NCBI GenBank assembly: GCA_023389545.1
Contig: JAEWEI010000428.1
Span: 1 to 12,983, forward strand
Reading direction: 5' to 3'
Source of the DNA: Actinomycetes bacterium
GTDB lineage: Bacteria > Actinomycetota > Actinomycetes > Actinomycetales > Cellulomonadaceae
DNA length: 12,983 nt
The notes beneath the pieces were generated by a model that made no database searches, was not told the origin of the DNA, and saw only the letters and a program-made list of their open reading frames with translations. Both the position numbers and the translations under genes were made by a program. Below, one piece after another: positions 1 to 6,401 of this stretch (position 1 is the stretch's first letter; every line of letters begins with the position of its first letter).

Positions 1-263
1 GGGTGGGCGTGTGGACGGCGGCGGAGACCGCCCAGCGCGCGTTCGGCGACGCGGACGCGGTCTCCGTGGGCGACTACCACCTGGCCGCGCAGGTGGGGTG
101 GGCGCTCGCCGGGCAGCGTGTCGACGACGAGCGGATGCTCACGCTGCTGGAGCCGTTCCGGCCGCATCGGCACCGCGTGGTGCGGCTGCTGCTCCTGTCC
201 GGCGCTGCGCGGGTGCCCAGGCGGGGGCCGCGGCTGCCCGTCCAGGACCACCGCCGCGGCTGA
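1..263 (+). CDS. DNA-3-methyladenine glycosylase (AlkA/HhH-GPD family), 3' fragment
   Basis: This is the C-terminal part of a base-excision-repair glycosylase; the 5' part lies outside the window. The reading frame is open from position 3 to the TGA at 261-263, and the GTG codons near the edge are internal codons, not starts. The fragment begins with the end of the helix-hairpin-helix (GVWTAAE, the 'GxGxWTA' region). It continues with DADAVSVGDYHL, whose Asp (codon 72-74) matches the catalytic Asp of AlkA-type enzymes that remove alkylated purines. The tail LLEPFRPHRHRVVRLL is the usual 'P(W/Y)R..R..A/V' helix that closes the domain, and the last 20 or so residues resemble the RxGPRxP ending of actinobacterial homologues. 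It converges on the NADH dehydrogenase gene with 20 bp between the stop codons. Family assignment is confident; substrate range cannot be judged from a fragment. Confidence 0.85.
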   Translation, partial: VGVWTAAETAQRAFGDADAVSVGDYHLAAQVGWALAGQRVDDERMLTLLEPFRPHRHRVVRLLLLSGAARVPRRGPRLPVQDHRRG

Positions 264-283
264 CCGGGCGAGGTCCCGCGGGC

Positions 284-1663
284 TCAGTGGACGGCCGGCG
301 GGCCCTGGTCGTCTCGCTGGCGCTCGAGCATCACCGTGCGCGCGATGACCTGCTGGTGGGTGGCGGTGCGCTCCGAGCGCCCGCTGCCCACGAAGCTCAC
401 CGCCCAGTGCAGCAGCGTCGTCAGCCGGTTCTTGAAGCCGATGAGGTAGACCAGGTGCACCCCCAGCCACAGCGCCCAGGCGGGCAGCCCCCACACCTTG
501 CGCTCGCCCAGCTCCGCGACGGCGTAGAACCGGGAGACGATCGCCATGCTGCCCTTGTCGTGATAGTTGAAGGGCTGGCCGACGGGCTTGCCGCGCAGCC
601 GCCGGCCGATCTGGTCGGCCGCGTGCTCGGCGCTCTGCATCGCGGCCTGCGCGAGCCCGGGCACGCCGTCGATCGACATCATGTCGCCCACCACGAACAC
701 CTCGGGGCGCCCGGGCAGGGTGCAATCGGCCTCCACGCGGATGCGGCCGGCGCGGTCCGTCTCGGCGCCCGTCTGCTCCGCGAGGGTGGCGCCCAGCGGC
801 GAGGCCTGCACGCCCGCCGCCCAGATCTTCGTCCGGGTGTCGATCCTGGCGACTGACCCGTCCGGCTCCTGGAGGTCCACTCCGCCCCTGTCCACGCCCA
901 CCACGCGCCTGCCCAGCAGCAGTTCGACGCCCATCGACTCCAGGTGGGCGGCGGCACGGTCGCGCAGCTGGGGGTCGAACGGCCCCAGCACCGCCTCGGC
1001 GAAGTCGGCCAGGACGATCCGCACATGTGCCGGGTTGATGCTGCGGAAGTTGTCGCGCAGCGCCCGATGGGCCAGTTCGGCGATCTGGCCGGCCATCTCC
1101 ACGCCGGTCGGCCCCGCGCCCACCACGACGAACGTGAGCAGCGCGCGGAGCTCCTCGACGGTGGTGGTCGGGTCCTGGGCGCGCACCTCGGCGAGCTCGA
1201 ACGCGCCGAAGATGCGCCCGCGCAGCTCTAGCGCGTCATCGATGGTCTTCATCCCAGGGGCGAACACCGCGAACTCGTCACGGCCGAAGTACGACTGGCT
1301 GGACCCTGCGGCCACGATGAGCGAGTCGTAGGACGTGCGCAGCGTGCCAGCCGGAGACCGCGAGACCACCGTGCGCCCGGCGAGGTCGATGTCGGTGACG
1401 GTGCCCAGCAGCACGCGGGCGTTGCGCTGGCGCCTCAGCACCTCCCGGGTGGCGGGCGCCACCTCCCCGACGGACAGCACCCCTGTGGCCACCTGGTACA
1501 GCAGCGGCTGGAACAGGTGGTACCCGGTGCTGGCCAGCACCGTGACGCGGACGTGCTCGTGGGCGAGGGCCTTGGCGGCGAAGAGCCCGCCGAAGCCCGA
1601 ACCGATGATCAGCACATGGTGGCGCGGCCCTCCCGCCGCCGCCGGGCCGTGGCTCGTCTGCAT
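284..1663 (-). CDS. ndh: Type II NADH dehydrogenase (NDH-2), FAD-dependent NADH:quinone oxidoreductase
   Basis: Single-subunit, non-proton-pumping enzyme that passes electrons from NADH to menaquinone at the inner face of the membrane. The 459-residue protein has the FAD dinucleotide-binding motif IIGSGFGGL (about 19-27), the NAD(H) motif VVGAGPTGVEMAG (about 180-192), and the second FAD motif VFVVGDM (about 322-328) followed by GLAQAAMQSAEHAA, typical of NDH-2 quinone-site helices. The C-terminal segment WGLPAWALWLGVHLVYLIGFKNRL (391-414) is the amphipathic/membrane-anchoring region of the family. I chose ATG at 1663 (MQTSHG): a purine-rich GGGGGA lies just upstream, and the 19 extra residues from the upstream GTG at 1720 look non-homologous. 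It is divergent from the DUF1622 gene. Length matches actinobacterial NDH-2. Confidence 0.93.
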   Translation of the reverse strand: MQTSHGPAAAGGPRHHVLIIGSGFGGLFAAKALAHEHVRVTVLASTGYHLFQPLLYQVATGVLSVGEVAPATREVLRRQRNARVLLGTVTDIDLAGRTVVSRSPAGTLRTSYDSLIVAAGSSQSYFGRDEFAVFAPGMKTIDDALELRGRIFGAFELAEVRAQDPTTTVEELRALLTFVVVGAGPTGVEMAGQIAELAHRALRDNFRSINPAHVRIVLADFAEAVLGPFDPQLRDRAAAHLESMGVELLLGRRVVGVDRGGVDLQEPDGSVARIDTRTKIWAAGVQASPLGATLAEQTGAETDRAGRIRVEADCTLPGRPEVFVVGDMMSIDGVPGLAQAAMQSAEHAADQIGRRLRGKPVGQPFNYHDKGSMAIVSRFYAVAELGERKVWGLPAWALWLGVHLVYLIGFKNRLTTLLHWAVSFVGSGRSERTATHQQVIARTVMLERQRDDQGPPAVH

Positions 1664-1858
1664 GGGGTCCCCCGCTCGTCGTGCGCTCGGCTCGCTTTCG
1701 ACGCTAGGCCCGGGGCCCACGGCGCGCGCGTCGAGAGCGGTCCGCGCGGGCGGGGAGTGCCGGGGGCGGGCGCGGCCCGCCGGGCATGACGGGATGCGAT
1801 TGACTGCGGCGGGCGCGACGCTGGACCGGCCATATCCGGGACGGCAGAGGGGGCAGCA
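1664..1858. promoter_or_regulatory. Divergent spacer between ndh and the DUF1622 gene
   Basis: This 195-bp spacer must carry the promoters for both outward-reading genes. On the minus strand, TAGCGT (1706-1701) fits a TAnnnT -10 element about 40 bp before the ndh ATG, but no convincing -35 lies at the right distance. On the plus strand TTGACT (1800-1805) resembles a -35, yet no -10 follows at 16-19 bp. A purine-rich ribosome-binding site (AGAGGGGG) ends a few bases before the GTG at 1859. Regulation cannot be read from the sequence. Confidence 0.3.
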
Positions 1859-2245
1859 GTGGAGTTCCAGGAGGCCGTCGAGGCAGTGGGGAAGTGCGTC
1901 GACGCCGCCGGGGTCGCGGCGATCGTGCTGGGCGCCGTCGCCGCCGCCGTCCGGGCCCTGCGCCGGGCGCGGTCGGGCGCAGGGCCGGTGTACCAGCCGT
2001 TCCGCCAGCAGCTCGGGCGGTCGATCCTGTTGGGCCTCGAGCTGCTCGTGGCGGCGGACATCATCCGCACCGTGGCGGTCAGCCCGACGTTCGAGAGCGT
2101 GGGGGTGCTGGCCGGGATCGTGCTGATCCGCACGTTCCTCAGCTTCTCGCTCGAGCTGGAGATCACCGGCCGCTGGCCGTGGCAGCCCGCCCCGCCGCTG
2201 GCCAGGGGGGATGCGGGCGCCGGGCTGGCGCCGGGGGCCGGATGA
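1859..2245 (+). CDS. DUF1622 family small membrane protein
   Basis: A 128-residue integral membrane protein of the uncharacterised DUF1622 family. Three hydrophobic segments are visible at about 16-34, 55-73 and 80-98. Conserved family features are the LGRSILLGLELLVAADIIRT stretch (52-71), where acidic residues lie within or next to the second membrane helix, and RTFLSFSLELEITGRWPW (91-108) after the third. The GTG start at 1859 is supported by AGAGGGGG about 5 nt upstream. The last 18 residues are low-complexity Ala/Gly/Pro and probably unstructured. Its stop overlaps the start of the next gene in an ATGA junction, so the two are almost certainly co-transcribed and translationally coupled. 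Function unknown; a membrane role is all that can be inferred. Confidence 0.88.
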   Translation: MEFQEAVEAVGKCVDAAGVAAIVLGAVAAAVRALRRARSGAGPVYQPFRQQLGRSILLGLELLVAADIIRTVAVSPTFESVGVLAGIVLIRTFLSFSLELEITGRWPWQPAPPLARGDAGAGLAPGAG

Positions 2246-3141
2246 CCCGGGCGCGCGTGGGGATCAGCGGGTGGCACTACCCGCCGTGGCGGGGCTCGTT
2301 CTACCCGCGGGGCCTGCGCCAGCGCGAAGAGCTCGCGTACGCGGCGTCGCGGATGGGCGCCATCGAGGTCAACGCGTCCTTCTACTCGCTGCAGCGGCCC
2401 GCCAGCTACGAGTCCTGGGCTGCCGCGACGCCTGACGACTTCGTGATGTCCGTGAAGGGAAGCCGGTTCATCACGCAGATGAAGCGGCTCGTCGACGTGG
2501 AGGTCCCGCTGGCGAACTTCTTCGCGTCGGGCCTGCTCGCGCTCGGGCGCCGGCTCGGCCCCGTGCTGTGGCAGCTCCCGCCAAGCCTGCCCTATGAGCC
2601 GGACAGGTTGGCCGCGTTCTTCGACCTGCTGCCGCGCAGCACCTCGGAGGCGGCGAGGCTCGCGTCCCGCCATGACGCGCGCCTCGATGGGCGCGCGCTC
2701 ACCTCCACCGAGGTGGACCTGCCGGTGCGGCATGCGCTCGAGGTGCGCCACCCGTCTTACGCGACATCGGGCCTGGTGGAGCTGCTGCGCGAGCACGAGG
2801 TGGCGCTCGTGGTGGCGGACAGCCCCGGACGCTGGCCCCGGCTGGCCGATGTCACGGCCGACTTCGTGTACGTGCGGCTCCACGGGGACACCGAGCTGTA
2901 CGCGAGCGGCTACACCGACGAGGCGCTCGACGGCTGGGCCAGCCGGGTGCGGCGCTGGCGCGCGGGCGACGGCGACGTGGGGGAGGCGCTGCTGGCGCCC
3001 GCCCCGCCGCCGCGGCCCGGCGGCCGTGACGTGTTCGTGTACTTCGACAACGACGCCAAGGCCCACGCCCCGCAGGACGCGATGGCGCTGGCGGCGAGGC
3101 TCGGCGAGGGGACGCACGACCAGGCGGCGCCGTGCCCTTGA
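2242..3141 (+). CDS. DUF72 domain protein (YecE-like)
   Basis: A 299-residue cytosolic protein of the DUF72 family, predicted to form a TIM-barrel-like fold; its biochemical role is not established. Landmarks run in order: GISGWHYPPWRGSFYP (7-22), EVNASFYSL (42-50), FVMSVKGSRFITQMKRL (67-83), LWQLPPS (109-115), ALEVRHPSY (165-173), DFVYVRLHG (207-215) and VFVYFDNDAKAHAPQDA (264-280). All lie in the usual order and spacing, so the gene looks intact. The ATG at 2242 overlaps the DUF1622 stop by 4 bp (ATGA). A longer in-frame extension upstream would run through the DUF1622 gene and has no family similarity, so it was discarded. The 3' end converges on the gadC-like gene with only 12 bp between stop codons. 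Confidence 0.93.
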   Translation: MTRARVGISGWHYPPWRGSFYPRGLRQREELAYAASRMGAIEVNASFYSLQRPASYESWAAATPDDFVMSVKGSRFITQMKRLVDVEVPLANFFASGLLALGRRLGPVLWQLPPSLPYEPDRLAAFFDLLPRSTSEAARLASRHDARLDGRALTSTEVDLPVRHALEVRHPSYATSGLVELLREHEVALVVADSPGRWPRLADVTADFVYVRLHGDTELYASGYTDEALDGWASRVRRWRAGDGDVGEALLAPAPPPRPGGRDVFVYFDNDAKAHAPQDAMALAARLGEGTHDQAAPCP

Positions 3142-3147
3142 CAGGCC

Positions 3148-3167
3148 GCCCGGTCAGGCTGCCGGGC
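3148..3167. terminator. Possible shared hairpin at the DUF72 / gadC-like convergence
   Basis: GCCCGG (3148-3153) and CCGGGC (3162-3167) can pair as a 6-bp GC stem with an 8-nt loop, placed over the gadC-like stop codon and just after the DUF72 stop. It could act in both directions between the convergent genes. There is no T-tract on either side and short GC stems are common by chance in this genome, so this is a weak call. Confidence 0.25.
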
Positions 3168-4692
3168 CGAGCAGCGCCCGGCCCTCCTCCGCGTCCCGGT
3201 CGCGCGCGGAGCGCAGGTCCCAGCGAGGGCGGCGCAGCGCGTAGAGCACGAACGGCGGCGCGCCCACGAGCACGACAACGCCGGCCAGGAGCCACGGGTA
3301 CGCCTCCACGCCCGCCAGCGCGCCGGGGGGCGGGATGAACGCGACGAGGAACCCGGCCAGCGAGGCGAGGAAGCCGACGGCCGCCACCACCGGGAGGGCG
3401 GGCGCGCGGTAGCCGCGGACGACGGCGGGATGGGTGTGGCGCAGCCGCAGTGCCGCCACGAACAGCAGCATGTACATCACCAGGTAGAGAGCCGCGGCCA
3501 TCGCCCACAGCAGGCCGAGCACCGCGGACGCGGCGGGCGCGAGCGCGAACACCACGGCGATCACGCTGACGACGGCGCCCTGGGCCAGCAGGGCGCCCTG
3601 CGGGGAGCCTTCCGGCCCGGCGTGCTGCAGCACCGGTGGCAGCAGGCCGGAGCGGCCCGCCTCCACGAGGCCGCGGTTGGGCCCGGCGGTCCAGGCGATC
3701 ACCGCGCCGGCGGCCCCGACCGCGAGCAGCACCGCGACCACCGGGACGGCCCATCCGGCCCCCCAGTGCTCCAGGTAGCGGTGGAGGGCGAGGCTCATGG
3801 CGGCCAAGCCCGTGTCATAGCGCTCCACGACAAGGGAGATCGCGATGGCCGGCAGCACCAGGACAGCGGCCACCAGGGCCGCCGCCGCGCCGACCGCGCG
3901 CGGCACGCTGCGCGCCGGGTGTCGCACCTCGCCGGTGTGCGCGGCGCTGACCTCGAGGCCGGTGAAGGACAGCACCCCCGAGACGAGCAGCACGACCGAG
4001 GCCGCCCCCGAGTACGGGGGCACGAGCTCGGCGGCGTCGAGGCTGACCTCTGAGGGCTGTCCGGTGGCGAGCCACCCGGCGCCTAGGCACACGAGCAGCG
4101 CCGCGGGCAGCAGGACGCCCAGCGCCCCGGCCCAGGCGCCCACGCGGGCGAACAGCGTCCCGCCCCGCGCGACGAGCAGGGCGCCGCCCCAGAACAGCAC
4201 CAGCATCACCACGGCGACGCCCGGGCCCGACGACGTCGCGTTGTCGCCCAGCACCGCCCAGGCCAGGCAGGCGGCGGCGAAGGCCAGCAGCACCGGGACG
4301 CGGACCAGCCCGTGGGCCCATTGCAGCCAGGCCGCCGCAAGGCCCCAACGCGGGCCCAGCCCCTCGCGCGCCCACACCGCGACACCACCCCGCCAGGAAC
4401 TGCCCAGCTCGGCGACCACCATCGCCACCGGGACCAAGAACAGCACAGCGGGCGCCAGGAGGATCAGCGCGGCCCCCAGGCCGTAGGCGGCCATCGCGGG
4501 CACGCTGCTCATGGACACGACCCCGACGACGGCGAGCAGGGCCAGCTCGGCCGACCCGAGCGGCCCGCGGACCGCAGCCGACCACCGGCCAGGGCGACGT
4601 CGGGGCCGGGCCCGGATCGGCAGGACCGCCTCGGACGCGACCGTGGCGGGCACGTCGTCACCACCCACCGACGGCGCCCGCCCGCTCGCCAC
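3154..4692 (-). CDS. gadC: GadC-like glutamate:GABA antiporter (APC superfamily)
   Basis: Predicted 12-helix inner-membrane exchanger that imports glutamate and exports GABA made by the decarboxylase encoded just upstream. The 512-residue protein has the family's helix 2-3 region: FLVPVAMVVAEL (85-96), then GSSWRGGVAVWAREGLGPRWG (97-117) and LQWAHG, which follows the GadC 'LIPVALVSAEL...GGVYxWVxEAFGPRWG..LQW' pattern closely. The central SFTGLEVSAAHTGEVRHPARSVPRA (242-266) and GPNRGLVEAGRSGLLPP (337-353) are typical of the family. The N-terminal cytosolic extension (~45 residues) is longer than in Escherichia coli GadC. The tail after the last helix (487-512) is only 26 residues and has no His. 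GTG at 4692 is 9 bp after the gadB stop and has a weak ribosome site; a GTG at 4653 or 4668 is possible. Substrate is inferred from similarity plus gadB context. Confidence 0.88.
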   Translation of the reverse strand: MASGRAPSVGGDDVPATVASEAVLPIRARPRRRPGRWSAAVRGPLGSAELALLAVVGVVSMSSVPAMAAYGLGAALILLAPAVLFLVPVAMVVAELGSSWRGGVAVWAREGLGPRWGLAAAWLQWAHGLVRVPVLLAFAAACLAWAVLGDNATSSGPGVAVVMLVLFWGGALLVARGGTLFARVGAWAGALGVLLPAALLVCLGAGWLATGQPSEVSLDAAELVPPYSGAASVVLLVSGVLSFTGLEVSAAHTGEVRHPARSVPRAVGAAAALVAAVLVLPAIAISLVVERYDTGLAAMSLALHRYLEHWGAGWAVPVVAVLLAVGAAGAVIAWTAGPNRGLVEAGRSGLLPPVLQHAGPEGSPQGALLAQGAVVSVIAVVFALAPAASAVLGLLWAMAAALYLVMYMLLFVAALRLRHTHPAVVRGYRAPALPVVAAVGFLASLAGFLVAFIPPPGALAGVEAYPWLLAGVVVLVGAPPFVLYALRRPRWDLRSARDRDAEEGRALLGPAA

Positions 4693-4701
4693 CCGTGACG
4701 C

Positions 4702-6090
4702 TCAGTGGTGGAACGCCGACTGCGGCGACTCCTGCGGGACGGCCCCCTCCAGGCCGTCCAGGTACTGCGTCTGGGTCTTGATGTCGTTGAGCAGCAGCGC
4801 GGCCAGGTCCATGCTCAGGCCGTTGCGCACCACGATGCGCTGCACTGTCACGTTCGACAGGTCGTCCGGCAGCGGGTACGCCGGCACCAGCCAGCCTCGC
4901 GTGCGCAGCCGGTCCTGCAGGTTGTAGAGGGTCCACTTGTCCGTGTAGCCCTCCTTGATCCGCCACGCGAACACCGGGATGTCACTGCCGTCGTTCCACA
5001 GCTCGAACGGCCCGAGCTCGGAGATCCCCTTGGACAGGAACAGCGCGACGTCCTGCGAGGCCTTCTGGACCTCCAGGTACCCCTTCCGGCCCAGGCGGAG
5101 GAACAGGTAGTACTGCAGCAGCACCTGCGCGCCGGGGCGGGAGAAGTTCAGTGCGAACGTCGGCATGTCCCCGCCTAGGTAGCTCACGTAGAAGACCAGC
5201 GACTCCGGCAGGTACTCCTTGTCGCGCCACACCACCCAGCCCAGCCCGGGGTACACCAGGCCGTACTTGTGCCCTGACGTGGAGATCGAGTGCACCCGGT
5301 CGATCTGGAAATCCCAGACGAGATCGGGCTGCAGGAATGGGGCGACCATCGCGCCCGACGCGCCGTCCACGTGGATCGCGATGTCCAGGCCCGTCCTCTC
5401 CTGGATGCGGTCGAGCGCCTCGGCAACTTGCTTCACCGGCTCGTACATGCCGGTGTACGTGACGCCCAGGATGGAGACCACGCCGATCGTGTTCTCGTCG
5501 ACGTACTTCTCCAGGTCGTGCCCGTCCAGCGTCTTGTGCTCCTCGGTGATCGGCACCAGGCGCGGCTCGATGTCCCAGTAGTTGCAGAACTTCTCCCAGC
5601 ACACCTGCACCGCCGAGCTCATCACCAGGTTGGGGTGGTCGGTGGGCTTGCCGTCCTTGCGCCGCGCCTCCTGCCAGCGCCGCTTCAGCGCGAGGCCGCC
5701 CAGCATGCACGCCTCGGACGAGCCGATGGTCGAGCACCCGATCGTCTTCGAGGCGTCCGGTGCGTGCCACAGGTCGCCGAGCATCTTCCAGCAGGTCTGC
5801 TCGATGGCCGCCGTCTGCGGGTACTCGTCCTTGTCGATCATGTTCTTCTGGAACGAGTCGTTGTAGAGCTTGATCGCGTGCTCGTCCATCCAGGTGCCCA
5901 CGAACGTCGCCAGGTTGAGCCGCGCGTTCCCGTCGAGCATCGTCTCGTCGTGGACGATCTGGTACGCCGTGGCTGGCAGCATCGAGTCCTCTTCGATGGA
6001 CGTCCTCGAGGAGACTGTGCCCTCGCCGCGTCGGGCGAAGATCGGGTCCGCGGCGTTCAGGCTCTCGTTCAGGCTCTCGTTGGTCGACAT
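4702..6090 (-). CDS. gadB: Glutamate decarboxylase (PLP-dependent, GadB type)
   Basis: Converts L-glutamate to GABA and CO2, consuming a cytosolic proton; the core of glutamate-dependent acid resistance. The 462-residue protein is collinear with bacterial GadA/GadB (466 in E. coli). GCSTIGSSEACMLGGLALK (118-136) is the PLP phosphate-binding region. IHVDGASG (239-246) contains the cofactor-contacting His and Asp, and STSGHKYG (270-277) carries Lys275, the Schiff-base lysine. The protein ends SAFHH, so a His sits two residues after the Phe, as in the autoinhibitory C-terminal His465 of E. coli GadB. ATG at 6090 is preceded by a near-perfect AGGAGG at 7-8 nt. The N-terminus holds a tandem NESL repeat. 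It is followed 9 bp later by the antiporter gene, so gadB-gadC form one operon. Confidence 0.97.
   Translation of the reverse strand: MSTNESLNESLNAADPIFARRGEGTVSSRTSIEEDSMLPATAYQIVHDETMLDGNARLNLATFVGTWMDEHAIKLYNDSFQKNMIDKDEYPQTAAIEQTCWKMLGDLWHAPDASKTIGCSTIGSSEACMLGGLALKRRWQEARRKDGKPTDHPNLVMSSAVQVCWEKFCNYWDIEPRLVPITEEHKTLDGHDLEKYVDENTIGVVSILGVTYTGMYEPVKQVAEALDRIQERTGLDIAIHVDGASGAMVAPFLQPDLVWDFQIDRVHSISTSGHKYGLVYPGLGWVVWRDKEYLPESLVFYVSYLGGDMPTFALNFSRPGAQVLLQYYLFLRLGRKGYLEVQKASQDVALFLSKGISELGPFELWNDGSDIPVFAWRIKEGYTDKWTLYNLQDRLRTRGWLVPAYPLPDDLSNVTVQRIVVRNGLSMDLAALLLNDIKTQTQYLDGLEGAVPQESPQSAFHH
6058..6081 (-). repeat. Tandem 12-bp repeat in the gadB N-terminus
   Basis: Two exact, head-to-tail copies of a 12-bp unit (CAGGCTCTCGTT on the plus strand) lie within codons 4-12 of gadB, encoding the peptide NESL twice followed by Asn. 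The unit is a multiple of three, so copy-number change would lengthen or shorten the N-terminal tail without a frameshift. Confidence 0.9.
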
Positions 6091-6401
6091 GTCTGATCCT
6101 CCTGTGGCCCCGTGGCCGGGCCTCGATCGAACGGTCGTCCGCGACGTCGCCGCCGCGGCCGATGGTCACCAGGGGGAGTGCGCGCAGGGTCGCCCACGCG
6201 TGCGGGCAGGGACGAGGCCGGCTCGTCGAGGGGCGCCCAGGAACCGCCGTGGGCGAGGGGCCCGGCGGAGGGCTCGCGTCAGCCGGGCGGTGTGTGAGAG
6301 GTCGTCGTGGGTGGTGTCATGCCTGCCCCCTTACTCCCACCTGCGTCAGATCAGGCTACGTCCGACCACGGCGAGCGGCGCGCCCAGCCCGTCGTGCCCG
6401 C
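6091..6401 (-). promoter_or_regulatory. gadB leader / promoter region (311 bp without a firm gene)
   Basis: The gadB promoter must lie between the corA stop and the gadB start. The only relatively AT-rich patch is 6330-6358; TAGCCT (6358-6353, minus strand) fits a TAnnnT -10 element, but no -35 is recognisable. If used, the gadB mRNA would have a leader of about 250 nt. Inside it are GCGACGTCGC (6141-6150) and TCGATCGA (6123-6130), both perfect palindromes, a 6-bp stem GACGAG/CTCGTC (6211-6216/6222-6227), and a 7-bp stem GCCCGGC/GCCGGGC (6260-6266/6282-6288). The AGGAGG ribosome site is at about 6098-6103. The palindromes are candidate regulator or attenuation sites only. Confidence 0.4.
6279..6320 (-). 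other. Possible 13-residue leader peptide upstream of gadB
   Basis: An ATG at 6320 opens a 14-codon frame encoding MTPPTTTSHTPPG and ending TGA at 6281-6279. A purine-rich GGAGTAAGGGGG is about 6 nt upstream, better than many start sites in this window. Its last codons overlap one arm of the 7-bp inverted repeat 6260-6266/6282-6288. This resembles a leader-peptide/attenuator arrangement but is short enough to be chance; no known leader peptide is recognised. Confidence 0.2.

Noticed and set aside
254..281. CCGCGG repeated at 254-259 and 276-281 as a terminator between the AlkA-type gene and ndh
   Set aside because: The hexamer is self-complementary and common in GC-rich DNA. The loop is 16 nt and no T-tract follows, so the call is not supportable.
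1800..1836. TTGACT and CATATC as a promoter for the DUF1622 gene
   Set aside because: The spacing between the two hexamers is 25 bp, too long for a sigma-70-type promoter, and neither has a proper partner at 16-19 bp.
1609..3117. A 502-codon minus-strand open frame opposite the DUF1622-DUF72 pair
   Set aside because: It spans the ndh start region and the divergent spacer and has Arg/Ala/Pro-rich composition without family motifs. The plus-strand genes have clear conserved motifs.
3815..4585. Large alternate-frame minus-strand frame inside the antiporter gene
   Set aside because: Shadow of the gadC-like gene; the translated sequence is Arg/Gly-rich and lacks membrane segments.
4982..6169. 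A 395-codon minus-strand frame overlapping gadB in another frame
   Set aside because: Same strand as gadB but a shifted frame, with Arg/Gly-rich composition. gadB is a full-length, motif-complete enzyme, so this is a shadow and not evidence of a frameshift.
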